Assembly (NCBI RefSeq): GCF_001280845.1
Contig: NZ_LGHP01000004.1
Location: 189,261-253,260 of the forward strand
Length of the DNA: 64,000 bases
Direction: 5' to 3'
DNA from: Bacillus sp. FJAT-28004
GTDB lineage: Bacteria > Bacillota > Bacilli > Paenibacillales > Paenibacillaceae
Program-made: the position numbers and the translations under genes
The notes under the pieces: generated by a model
Database searches by the model: none
Seen by the model: the letters and a program-made list of their open reading frames with translations, nothing else
What the model was told of the DNA's origin: nothing
Part shown: piece after piece, positions 15,368-23,149 of the stretch
Position numbering within the stretch: position 1 is the stretch's first letter
Layout: the number at the start of each line of letters is the position of its first letter

Positions 15368-17310
15368 TATCGGTCACCTGTCTTCAATGCTGTGGTTGTA
15401 TTGGTTTTTATGAATGTAATAGCAGTTGAAAAGTAAGCCACAACAGCGACTAAAGCAATCATTAGCACACCCGTAAACAACATCTTTGAATTAAGAATAT
15501 TTGTATTGAATAAATCTTTGGTAGCCAAATTGATAAGAGGTGATGTAACAAGCATTAACAGAATGGCTGTAATGGTTCCTGAGATCATTTCCGTCAAGTT
15601 AAGCAGACTCAAATGAGCATTATTAAAGCCGCTGACTTTATAAATGGCAAATTCTCTTTTTCTCATAAAACCTGTGATAAGGAAGATGGCAATCACCATA
15701 ACGACAGACAACATTCCTATGAGCACACTTGCAGACCCTGACTGTTCGGTTGTTTGCTCATTTAATCTAACAATATCCTCAACAAGTTCAAATCTGCCAA
15801 GAGGTACAATACCTATTTCGTTTAGCTCGTCTTTAATGGAAATCATATCAGCAGGAGTCTTTGCTCGAATAAGAAAATTCATTGTGTCTTTTTTAATTCC
15901 TGCTTGTCTTGTCATATCATCAAGTGCGATTTTGCTGAAGAAGAAAGAGTCATCAACGGAGTACTCTGACATTTTTCCTTCATATTCATAATAGACAGTA
16001 GTATCTGCAACGCCTACAATCGTTGCGGTTATGGCTACGTTTTTTGAAATAGGATTACCAGTGTCCCAATTGTATATAGAGCCGCTAAAATCAATTTCTT
16101 TGCCTATAGCTTGCTCGTTTGATATTCCCAATGTTTCAACAAAACGAACGGGGACAACAATCTCGTTTTCTTTGCCTGTCGGCATTTTTCCTGCTACCAG
16201 CTTATTGATTGACGGAGTACTGCCTGTGCCTTGTATTTTATATTCTTTGCCGCTAAGCGTAACTTTAATATCTTCAAACGCTCGTAAAAAAGCACTAAAG
16301 TCAATACGCTCATCGCCTACATATCTATCATATAAGCCACCAATATCTTGCGTTACATTAGCGTTCGGCTTTTCTTCCTTATTACCGCCTGTTCCTCCCG
16401 CATCCATAAAACTTCCAACTAAACTAATATCTTTAAGACCTTCGCCATACGTTTCAATGAGCTTGTCAAACTCACCTTGACTGCTGCCCCCGATTGCCCC
16501 GCTTACAGTTGTAAGACATAATATTCCTGAAATCATTAGAGCAAGGGTTGATACTAAAAATCGTCCAAATTTACTTTTTACATTCGATTTGGTAAGTGAA
16601 AAGGCATTTTTGATAGATAAGCGGTGATTTTGATTGTATTTAATGTTTTCTGTTTTAGTTACAAATTCTTGTGGTGCTGCAATCAATTCTCCCTTATCCA
16701 AGTGTATAATGTTAGATTTATTATCAATCAAATTGGTATCGTGGGTTACAACTATAACTGTTCTGTATTTAGAAATAGCTTTCAGAATATCCATTGTTGT
16801 TTTTGCTGTTTTTTCATCCAAGGCACTTGTTGGCTCGTCAGCAATAATAACCTTTGGATTTTTCATAAGCTCTCTTGCGATGGCAACACGCTGCTTTTGA
16901 CCACCTGAAAGATATTTCACTTTTTGATGTGCAAGCTCAATGATATTGAGGTCTTTTAAAAGCGTTTCAGCGTTCTTTTGATTTTGATTATTTTTTAAAT
17001 ATATTGGCAACATGATATTCTCTAAAACCGTTAATTCTTCGAGTAAATTAAAATCCTGCCACACAAATCCGAAAATATTGTTGTAGTAATAACTTTTTTC
17101 ATTGGAGGTTAATTCTTTAATGCTCTTACCGCAATAGTAAGCCTCACCATCAAAATCCTGTTCCATACCGCTGAGGATTTTTAAAAGAGTAGTTTTACCG
17201 CTACCCGAAGCGCCGACTATAAAATTCAATCCTTTTCCCATGGTGAAGGAAATATTTATCAAAGCGAATTCGCCATTATATTGTTTTGACATATTTTTAA
17301 TTTCAAACAT
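15367..17310 (-). CDS. Fused ABC transporter ATPase-permease, first gene of the pair
   Basis: 647 residues, ATG after GAGAGGAAG. ATPase: GASGSGKTT, LSGGQKQRVAIARE, VIIADEPTSALD. Permease part begins near residue 245 with a helix (LVSTLALMISGILCLTTVSG), then a roughly 280-residue extracytoplasmic domain and three closing helices (about 525-645). Divergent from the response regulator at 17516 across a 205-base region with a large inverted-repeat operator. Likely partner of the gene at 13571. Which peptide or lipid it handles is unknown. Confidence 0.88.
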   Translation of the reverse strand: MFEIKNMSKQYNGEFALINISFTMGKGLNFIVGASGSGKTTLLKILSGMEQDFDGEAYYCGKSIKELTSNEKSYYYNNIFGFVWQDFNLLEELTVLENIMLPIYLKNNQNQKNAETLLKDLNIIELAHQKVKYLSGGQKQRVAIARELMKNPKVIIADEPTSALDEKTAKTTMDILKAISKYRTVIVVTHDTNLIDNKSNIIHLDKGELIAAPQEFVTKTENIKYNQNHRLSIKNAFSLTKSNVKSKFGRFLVSTLALMISGILCLTTVSGAIGGSSQGEFDKLIETYGEGLKDISLVGSFMDAGGTGGNKEEKPNANVTQDIGGLYDRYVGDERIDFSAFLRAFEDIKVTLSGKEYKIQGTGSTPSINKLVAGKMPTGKENEIVVPVRFVETLGISNEQAIGKEIDFSGSIYNWDTGNPISKNVAITATIVGVADTTVYYEYEGKMSEYSVDDSFFFSKIALDDMTRQAGIKKDTMNFLIRAKTPADMISIKDELNEIGIVPLGRFELVEDIVRLNEQTTEQSGSASVLIGMLSVVMVIAIFLITGFMRKREFAIYKVSGFNNAHLSLLNLTEMISGTITAILLMLVTSPLINLATKDLFNTNILNSKMLFTGVLMIALVAVVAYFSTAITFIKTNTTTALKTGDR

Positions 17311-17415
17311 TTGATTACTTCCTCTCTTCTATGTTGTTTATTTTCATTTTATAGGGTTTTTGAATATCCATTTTTGTTCCTCCTAACCTTGATGTAACCA
17401 TCTTAAAACAAACGA

Positions 17416-17475
17416 TGTTAAATCCCTGTTAAGTGATTTTTTGTTTTAAATGAAGTGCTTAACATAGATTTAACA
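17416..17475. promoter_or_regulatory. Large inverted-repeat operator in the divergent promoter region
   Basis: Arm 1 TGTTAAATCCCTGTTAAG (17416-17433); arm 2 CTTAACATAGATTTAACA (17458-17475), whose reverse complement matches arm 1 at 16 of 18 bases. Each arm is itself a direct repeat of TGTTAA with an 11-base period, the usual site form for OmpR-type regulators. The 24-base gap lies between the divergent genes, and arm 2 covers the -35 position of the response regulator gene. Confidence 0.75.
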
Positions 17476-17492
17476 CATACTTACGGTACAAT
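17464..17492 (+). promoter_or_regulatory. Promoter of the response regulator gene
   Basis: TACAAT at 17487-17492 is a fair -10; the base positions 17 upstream (ATAGAT) are a poor -35 and lie inside arm 2 of the operator, as expected for an activated promoter. Confidence 0.45.
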
Positions 17493-17515
17493 ATAAAAAA
17501 AGAGGTGATTTGCAT

Positions 17516-18205
17516 ATGAGGATACTTATTGTAGAAGACGAGCTTGATTTGCAAGATGCGATTGCAGATGGGCTAAGAATAGATGGTTATGCCGTTGATA
17601 CCTGTGACAATGGTGAAACTGCGTACGAGCTTTTATATGAAGTAAATTACGACTTAGTTGTACTTGATTTAAACCTCCCGAAAATGGACGGACTTGAGGT
17701 TTTAGCAAAAATACGAGATGAAAAGCCTGAATTAAAGGTACTTATTCTCAGTGCTAGGGGTAGTGTTAGTGACAAAGTCCAGGGCTTAGACATAGGGGCA
17801 AACGATTATTTGGCAAAGCCATTTGATTTTACCGAGTTGGAAGCAAGAATACGAAATTTGTTAAGGCGAAGGTTTGTGCAAGAAAGCAGTATGCATTCCT
17901 GCGGAGCCATTCAAGTGGATTTGTCAAAGCGTATTGCAGTTGTTAATGGAAATGAAATATCACTTACAAAAAAAGAATTTTCATTGCTTGAATATTTTTT
18001 GCTGAACAAAGATAGAGTGGTTAGCCAAGAAGAACTGATTGAACATGTTTGGGATCAGAGTGCGGATAGCTTTAGCGGCGCTATTCGGGTTCATATTGCA
18101 ACTCTCCGAAAGAAGCTGAAAGCTATTTTAAATCACGATCCCATTGGAACGAAAATCGGCGAAGGATACTTTTTATCAGAAAAGGGCAGTGATCTTAATG
18201 CTTAA
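17516..18205 (+). CDS. OmpR/PhoB-family response regulator
   Basis: 229 residues from ATG 17516 (AGAGGTG at good spacing; a TTG two codons earlier is too close). Receiver domain residues 1-115 with acidic pocket E8-D9 (VEDE), phospho-acceptor D51 (LVVLDLNLPKMDG) and switch Lys in NDYLAKPFD. C-terminal winged helix about 130-225 (SLTKKEFSLLEYFLLNKDRVVS, IRVHIATLRKKL). The kinase gene overlaps its end by eight bases. Expected to bind the TGTTAA repeats upstream and control itself and the divergent transporter genes. Confidence 0.93.
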   Translation: MRILIVEDELDLQDAIADGLRIDGYAVDTCDNGETAYELLYEVNYDLVVLDLNLPKMDGLEVLAKIRDEKPELKVLILSARGSVSDKVQGLDIGANDYLAKPFDFTELEARIRNLLRRRFVQESSMHSCGAIQVDLSKRIAVVNGNEISLTKKEFSLLEYFLLNKDRVVSQEELIEHVWDQSADSFSGAIRVHIATLRKKLKAILNHDPIGTKIGEGYFLSEKGSDLNA

Positions 18206-19346
18206 AAAAATGTCGATTCGATTGCGACTTACTGTTATGACTGTTGCACTTTTAGCTATTTGTTGTGTAGGTCTTACCTTAATACTTAATTATTCTGCTG
18301 ATAGAATGGCTACAAGGATTGATGCAACTTTATTATTACCGGCACAAGAGGTCGGCGAAGATGGACGGGTTGATGAAAGCTCTCAATTACCGTCAAGCAG
18401 CTTAACCCCTGCCGTTTCAACTGATGATTCCCAAAAAGCAAGAACGGATTATAGAATTGAAAGCATGATTTATATGCTTTTAGTTATTGTTGGCGGGGGT
18501 TTCTTAACCTATTATATTTCGGGAAAGGCATTAAAGCCTCTTGATACGTTAAATGGTCAAGTGAAAAACATAAACGTGCGTAATCTATCTGAAACATTAT
18601 CTGTGCCGCCTACAAAGGATGAGATTGCAGAGCTTACTGTAACTTTTAATGAAATGACGGATAAGCTGGATAATGCTTTTATGATGCAAGGAAGATTCTC
18701 CGCAAGTGCCGCTCACGAGCTTAGGACACCTCTTGCTGTATTACAAACAAAGGTTGATGTATTTAAGAAGAGAAAGGATCATACAAACGAGGAATATGAT
18801 GCTCTTATTTCCGTTATTGAAAAGCAAACAAATCGCTTGAGAGGACTCGTCGATAACCTTTTAGATATGATGAATTTGGACGATAACGGTGAGCAAAGCA
18901 GCATTTGCGTAAAAGATATTTTTGAGGATATTATTTCAGAGCTTTCTCACATAGCTAAAGACAAAAATGTTACGCTGGCCTTAGATTGTGATAATAGCAT
19001 TGTTTTTGGAAATACCGACTTGTTGTATCGTGCATTTTACAACCTTGTGGAAAACGGAATTAAGTACAATATTGACGGAGGTAGGGTCGAGGTTAATGTA
19101 CACAAATTAAGTAAAGAACAGGTTTCAATCATAGTTAAAGATACAGGAATCGGTATTGCCGAAAAAAATAAAAAGAATATATTTGAGCCTTTTTATCGTG
19201 TTGACAAATCGCGCTCCCGTCAAATGGGTGGTGCAGGCTTAGGACTTTCGATTGTTGACAGCATTATAAAAAAGCATAATGGTACGCTTACTGTTACCGA
19301 TAATGAAAAAGAGGGTTCTTGCTTCAATGTAATCTTAAAAATATAG
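18198..19346 (+). CDS. Sensor histidine kinase
   Basis: 382 residues from ATG 18198, inside the last codons of the response regulator gene; a longer frame from 18144 would cross regulator coding sequence. Membrane helix about 9-29 (LTVMTVALLAICCVGLTLIL), a short outside loop to about 100, second helix (MIYMLLVIVGGGFLTYYI), HAMP linker, H-box AAHELRTPLAVLQTKVD, N-box NLVENGIKYN, G-boxes DTGIGI and GGAGLGLSIV. The outside loop of about 65 residues is too small for a large ligand domain. Partner of the upstream regulator. Confidence 0.92.
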   Translation: MLKKMSIRLRLTVMTVALLAICCVGLTLILNYSADRMATRIDATLLLPAQEVGEDGRVDESSQLPSSSLTPAVSTDDSQKARTDYRIESMIYMLLVIVGGGFLTYYISGKALKPLDTLNGQVKNINVRNLSETLSVPPTKDEIAELTVTFNEMTDKLDNAFMMQGRFSASAAHELRTPLAVLQTKVDVFKKRKDHTNEEYDALISVIEKQTNRLRGLVDNLLDMMNLDDNGEQSSICVKDIFEDIISELSHIAKDKNVTLALDCDNSIVFGNTDLLYRAFYNLVENGIKYNIDGGRVEVNVHKLSKEQVSIIVKDTGIGIAEKNKKNIFEPFYRVDKSRSRQMGGAGLGLSIVDSIIKKHNGTLTVTDNEKEGSCFNVILKI

Positions 19347-19417
19347 CAACTCGTTTAATCGTTGTGACACAGTCATACATTTCATTTTAACTAATAAAAT
19401 AATATCACTAAAAGAAT

Positions 19418-19512
19418 ACTGTCCGTTAGATGACAAAAGGCAGTCCGCTAGAACGTTCTGGCTGACTGCCTTTGTTCTGTCAATTTCGTTTAAGTTACCC
19501 GTTAGCGCAACA
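19418..19512 (+). repeat. Composite repeat, box-hairpin-box (copy 2)
   Basis: ACTGTCCGTTAGATGAC, then the terminator hairpin 19436-19473, then TTTAAGTTACCCGTTAGCGCAAC. Boxes are in the same direction on both sides of the hairpin, as at 3779 and 20109. Confidence 0.7.
19436..19473 (+). terminator. Terminator of the two-component system operon
   Basis: Outer stem AAAGGCAGTC / GACTGCCTTT, inner imperfect pairing around CGCTAGAACGTTCTGG, followed by TTTGTTCTGT. Confidence 0.75.
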
Positions 19513-19513
19513 T

Positions 19514-20047
19514 TTATTGCTCATGCTTCGGGTAATAATCAAAAAATAAATACTTCCATTCTATCATGAAGTCACTTTGAAAAATTCTATTGTAGTAGCT
19601 AATATGATCATTCCAGAAATCTATAGAGTTACAATTGCACTTACCTAAAATGAATGATGGGTAGTTATGGACTGAACTTGCCATAATTCTTATTTTTTCT
19701 GAATCCTTTTGATCGATCACATTTATTAAGCTTTCTAATATGTACTTAATCGGACCAATGCTCTGATAAACCCGATCTATGTTTTGAACTCTATCGTACA
19801 ACCTTATTCTTTTAAGTTTTGAGATAATATTCATTTTGTATTGATGGTCTTCAACTAAATTCAATTCATTTAATAACTTCTTAATTGAACGATCATTAAT
19901 TTTTGTTTCCTCATGTAACCAGCTTTGATACTTAAGTAAAAGTTGAAAAAGTAAAGGGTTTATCGGATCAGCCCTAATAAATATGAAAAGATCAAATAAT
20001 GAATCCATTAAGTTTGTAGCAGACATCTTCTCAAGAATTAAGTTCAC
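19514..20047 (-). CDS. Hypothetical protein
   Basis: 177 residues from a GTG with only a weak upstream AAAAGTAG; a downstream ATG seven codons in is equally possible. AT-rich, cytosolic, no signal or membrane segment, many Ile, Tyr and Phe in the second half (WNDHISYYNRIFQSDF, WKYLFFDYYPKHEQ). C-x-C in GKCNCNS near residue 137. I recognise no family. It ends two bases beyond the repeat copy at 19418 and may be a shortened gene. Confidence 0.5.
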   Translation of the reverse strand: MNLILEKMSATNLMDSLFDLFIFIRADPINPLLFQLLLKYQSWLHEETKINDRSIKKLLNELNLVEDHQYKMNIISKLKRIRLYDRVQNIDRVYQSIGPIKYILESLINVIDQKDSEKIRIMASSVHNYPSFILGKCNCNSIDFWNDHISYYNRIFQSDFMIEWKYLFFDYYPKHEQ

Positions 20048-20108
20048 CTACTTTTTTAGAGTTCAATAATTTCGAGTCCCTAATATAAGGCTATTCGCGT
20101 AAGTGATT

Positions 20109-20200
20109 GAACTATCCTGTTCGTTAGCATAATAAAAAAATGGAGCAGCTGCCGTAGCAAATTGCTCCTTGTTTGTTTAACGTTACCCGTTAGCGCAACA
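20109..20200 (+). repeat. Composite repeat, box-hairpin-box (copy 3)
   Basis: TGAACTATCCTGTTCGTTAGC, hairpin GGAGCAgctgcc...TTGCTCC, then TTTAACGTTACCCGTTAGCGC. Nearly colinear with copy 1 at 3779-3880, including the shared AGCAGCTGCC and TTGCTCCTTG segments. Confidence 0.75.
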
Positions 20201-20276
20201 AGCCCAGAAGAGTAAATTGGAAACCTCATGACCTGTTATCCGTAGTAAAAACTAAAGCCAAAGGAGGAATGAAGAA

Positions 20277-20459
20277 ATGCTCAAGCGTTTTCTCCAAAAA
20301 ATATTAGGGTCCGTCCAACATTCCAAGCAAGGACGTCATCGCTACAGCTCCAGCGGTCGGAAGCAACATTACGGTCACAAGAATTCGTCCGACCAAGGTT
20401 ACGGACACAAAAACCAAGGCCACGGCTACTACAAAAATAAATATAAAAGCTCTAGCTAA
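20277..20459 (+). CDS. Small His/Ser/Lys/Tyr-rich protein
   Basis: 60 residues, ATG after AAAGGAGGAATG, with a strong terminator right behind, so expression is likely. N-terminal MLKRFLQKILGSV could form an amphipathic helix; the rest is disordered and basic, with repeated GHKN (GHKNSSDQGYGHKNQGHGYY) and serine-rich ends. Possible metal or nucleic-acid binding. Convergent with the protein kinase at 20495; the many Ser and Tyr make it a conceivable substrate, but this is a guess. No known family recognised. Confidence 0.7.
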   Translation: MLKRFLQKILGSVQHSKQGRHRYSSSGRKQHYGHKNSSDQGYGHKNQGHGYYKNKYKSSS

Positions 20460-20461
20460 TC

Positions 20462-20488
20462 AAAAAAGCCGCGTATAGCGGCTTTTTT
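20462..20488. terminator. Bidirectional intrinsic terminator
   Basis: Perfect 11-bp stem AAAAAAGCCGC / GCGGCTTTTTT with five-base loop, between the convergent small protein gene and kinase gene. Confidence 0.92.
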
Positions 20489-20494
20489 TTATAC

Positions 20495-21304
20495 TCATCG
20501 ATTCAACCAATGGTCCAAATCCCGCACAAACTGTTTTGTATCCATATAAGGAGGATCGATCTGGAGAAGCTTGCGAAGCATATGCTTGGTCATCGGTGAT
20601 ACAGTCAGTTCGTCCTGCCATCCTGAATTTAATTCAACTTCAAAAGTACACGAATCATAACCGGAATACAGCATAAAAAGAATAAAATGGCCAACAGCAT
20701 ATAGATCGTTTGGAGCCCCCGCGGTTCTACTTAGCGTTGTCTCGTCATCCGATCCGAGTTTCGTGCGAATCGGCTCCCCAAAGCGACAGGCCAAGCCGAA
20801 ATCAATGAGGTGGATCTGATCTCCATTCAATATGACGTTCGGTATCCGGATATCGAGATGAACGAATCCTTGTTCATGGACATAGCTTAAAATCTCCATC
20901 AATCTGCGAACGAAACAAAGAGCTTCTTTTTCAGAAAACACCACACCTCGCTCGAAAATCAAATCCTCCACCGTCTGCCCTTTCACGTGCTCGGTTACCA
21001 TATATAACTGGTCTTTATATTCGAACGACGCCAAGCATCTCTGAATCGAAGGATGTCGCAGCTGCCCCAGAACATCAATCTCCCGGTACAACAAATCTCG
21101 ACCGACCTTCCCCTTGCTTGGCTTGGCTTGCTTCAGAACTACCTCTTGGCCGGAATCCACATCTAGACATATATAGGTTAACCCGTAGCTGCCAATGCCA
21201 AGGAATCGTTGTATTCGGTATTTGTTAGTGATGTTGGTGCCCTCTCCTTTGGGAAAGTCGATCCAAGCTTCGTATACCCCTTTCAAATACTCGAACAGTT
21301 CCAT
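20495..21304 (-). CDS. Hanks-type serine/threonine protein kinase
   Basis: 269 residues, ATG after AAGGAGG. Glycine loop LGIGSYGLTYI (35-45), ATP Lys K58 (VVLKQ), catalytic H149-L-D151-I-R-I-P-N156 loop and D168-F-G, so it should be active. No membrane helix or extracellular sensor domain, which places it with cytosolic kinases such as YbdM rather than PrkC. The activation segment is Thr/Ser rich (RTKLGSDDETTLSRTAG). Stands alone and convergent with the small protein gene at 20277. Confidence 0.9.
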   Translation of the reverse strand: MELFEYLKGVYEAWIDFPKGEGTNITNKYRIQRFLGIGSYGLTYICLDVDSGQEVVLKQAKPSKGKVGRDLLYREIDVLGQLRHPSIQRCLASFEYKDQLYMVTEHVKGQTVEDLIFERGVVFSEKEALCFVRRLMEILSYVHEQGFVHLDIRIPNVILNGDQIHLIDFGLACRFGEPIRTKLGSDDETTLSRTAGAPNDLYAVGHFILFMLYSGYDSCTFEVELNSGWQDELTVSPMTKHMLRKLLQIDPPYMDTKQFVRDLDHWLNR

Positions 21305-21390
21305 GCAGCCTCCTTAGAGTGATTACCTTTATAATTATTGTCCACTCTTGGTCAGGATGTACAATTATTTTTTTGAAATTGTATCATTTA

Positions 21391-21418
21391 ATTAAGCTAT
21401 TCTGCCTGTTAGTTCAAT
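21391..21418 (+). repeat. Single intergenic box
   Basis: ATTAAGCTATTCTGCCTGTTAG, one base-pair variant of the box, abutting the end of the truncated gene at 21420. Confidence 0.5.
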
Positions 21419-21419
21419 A

Positions 21420-21650
21420 TTAATCATCTTTACTATCTGATAAGTATGTATCAATATATCTTTGATAGTTTACCCGCCTAGTTCTCTTGTCTACATCTCC
21501 TTCGAAATAATGAGTAATAACTTTCCTTTCGAACGAGAAAGCAGCATCAGGCGCAATGGAACCAATTAAAAAATCTCTTTTGTTTTTTATAACATCGAGG
21601 CTAGAAGCGACTATCTCACCAACTATTAAATGCATCAACCGTGAACCCAT
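21420..21650 (-). pseudogene. Truncated zinc-dependent phospholipase C-like protein
   Basis: 76 residues from the ATG at 21650 (GAGGAC upstream). MGSRLMHLIVGEIVAS and FLIGSIAPDAAFSFERKVITHYFEG match the N-terminal part of the prokaryotic zinc-dependent phospholipase C-like family, with His in SRLMH and the D of PD as likely zinc ligands. The catalytic C-terminal half is missing: the frame stops eight bases from a repeat box. Upstream in-frame codons run through a repeat hairpin and are not coding. Best read as a decayed gene. Confidence 0.6.
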
Positions 21651-21719
21651 AAAATTCGTCCTCGAACCATATTTTACCACATGATTCAAGTTATAACTAT
21701 CCTTCCCATTCGTTAAGAA

Positions 21720-21835
21720 AAGGCTGCCGTGCGGCAGCCTTAAAGTATTTGAACTATGGTGTTCCATTTGTTCAATTCAGATTGCATAGATGTAAAAATC
21801 GCACGGTAAGTTGCGTTATCCTGCCCGTTAGCGAA
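21720..21835 (+). repeat. Intergenic repeat: hairpin then CCCGTTAGC box
   Basis: Perfect stem AAGGCTGCCG / CGGCAGCCTT (21720-21741, two-base loop) and, 70 bases on, TTATCCTGCCCGTTAGCGAAC. Confidence 0.6.
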
Positions 21836-21883
21836 CGATATTGAGAGCTCCATCATGATGAGTCAGGTGGAGAGAATCAGAGA

Positions 21884-22267
21884 CTACTCCTGCTGTTCTT
21901 TCTTTTCAAAGTAATGAATCGGTCGGATCTCTAGGCGCCAGCCAAACTGCTGACCCGCCCCCACTTGCGTAGTCGGATGAAGAGAAGCTACCCTTATGGC
22001 ATCTTCCATGTCCTGTGCTTCTATGAGGAATACGCTGCCTATCATCTCCTTAGTCTCAGTAAAGGGACCGTCCGTAATCGTCACCTTCCCATTCTCATGG
22101 CGCAAGCATTTTGATTCTAAGGCCAGGCCAGCATCCATAATTACTTGGCCGCTTTTATAGAATTCTTCTAGGTGAGGCTGACATAAACTCATCACTGCAT
22201 TGATCTCCTTCTCCGGACGGGCATCCATTTTCTCATGATCTAAGTATCCCAAACACAGAAACTTCAT
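21884..22267 (-). CDS. YCII-related / DGPF domain protein
   Basis: 127 residues, ATG after AAGGAGG. Ferredoxin-like dimeric fold with the family hallmark TITDGPFTETKEMIGSVFLIEA (about 68-90) and ASLHPTTQVG. DGPF proteins are small cytosolic proteins often coded next to ECF sigma factors; no such neighbour here. Function unknown in general. Confidence 0.88.
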   Translation of the reverse strand: MKFLCLGYLDHEKMDARPEKEINAVMSLCQPHLEEFYKSGQVIMDAGLALESKCLRHENGKVTITDGPFTETKEMIGSVFLIEAQDMEDAIRVASLHPTTQVGAGQQFGWRLEIRPIHYFEKKEQQE

Positions 22268-22705
22268 TTTTCATCCTCCTTAAGATGTGATGAATTGTGC
22301 CTCTATTCATACGACGAACGGTAGTTAACAAAATCGACACGGCTATAACTTATTTTTCCCAGAAACTGAAAGCAACTGAAGAATAACTTCAGAAATATCA
22401 AGATCACAAATTCCGAAACTAGCATCTTTAGCTGTAATGCGTATGCTTTTAGTGTGTTTGGACTAAACCCCTGAATCTGCTTATCGGCTGTTTTCAGTCT
22501 CCACTATTCATCTATATTCAAAATAAAACCTCCTATTAGTCCTAATAAATCTAGGTTTGCTTCTAATGAGAGGTTTTTAATCTGTTTGTATTAAACTATC
22601 GTTACCCGTTGTCATAATCAATCAACTTTATTGACTCGTTCTATTCACCTTACACTATAGTGGACAAAACTAAATGAGCAGCTTATTAGACAATCTGTTC
22701 CGTGA
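22268..22705. other. Intergenic region with terminator and one repeat box
   Basis: 438 bases. A hairpin AAAACCTC...GAGGTTTT (22525-22577) with A/T flanks probably terminates the small gene at 22706. A repeat box TTAAACTATCGTTACCCGTTG lies at 22591-22611. I see no gene. Confidence 0.55.
22525..22577 (-). terminator. Hairpin downstream of the small gene at 22706
   Basis: AAAACCTC-c-TATTAG pairs with CTAATGAGAGGTTTT across a long loop; T-rich on either side. Confidence 0.5.
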
Positions 22706-22933
22706 CTAAGCAAATTTATCTGGAAGCGCCTTAATGATTTCTTCATATTGTAGAGCAACGGATACCTCTAAAATATGTATGGGGTTTTGATGAGCGTAAG
22801 CTACAAGCAATTCTTTAGTAAATTCATCATCATTTAATTTTAGACTTCTTTTTACTAATTCCATCATAGCTCTTTGATTACGAAAATTAAGCTGCTCTAT
22901 TTTTTCCATTGCTAATTCAATATCACCCTGCAT
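22706..22933 (-). CDS. Small helical hypothetical protein
   Basis: 75 residues, ATG with TAGGAG six bases upstream. All-helical and acidic, no Cys, no membrane segment; MMELVKRSLKLNDDEFTKELLVAYAHQNPIHILEVSVALQYEEIIKAL suggests a short helical bundle. No family recognised. Probably its own transcription unit. Confidence 0.6.
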   Translation of the reverse strand: MQGDIELAMEKIEQLNFRNQRAMMELVKRSLKLNDDEFTKELLVAYAHQNPIHILEVSVALQYEEIIKALPDKFA

Positions 22934-23149
22934 TGTACACTCCTACTATCCGTGATCTGCGATTTTAAATTATTTTTTAGTAGTTACATATCGTTAATAT
23001 AATAATAATTCGATGCATTTCCATTCTTTCAGGGGGGACGTATATGAGAAAATCTTAACAAGATTATCCTATTCAAGCTGTGCTAGAATAAACGCTCTAA
23101 GCCATTCGATAATTTACCAATTATTCGCACACGGAGGGATTTAATCATC

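Noticed and set aside
18144-18205. Longer histidine kinase start at 18144
   Set aside because: It would overlap 62 bases of the response regulator gene with no site; the ATG at 18198 starts the kinase at its first membrane helix.
3779-20200. Integron attC-like sites (GTTAGC cores next to small single genes)
   Set aside because: The core GTTAGC(C/G) breaks the attC consensus GTTRRRY, the boxes are direct and not the inverted R''/R' pair, genes lie on both strands, and no integrase gene is in the window.
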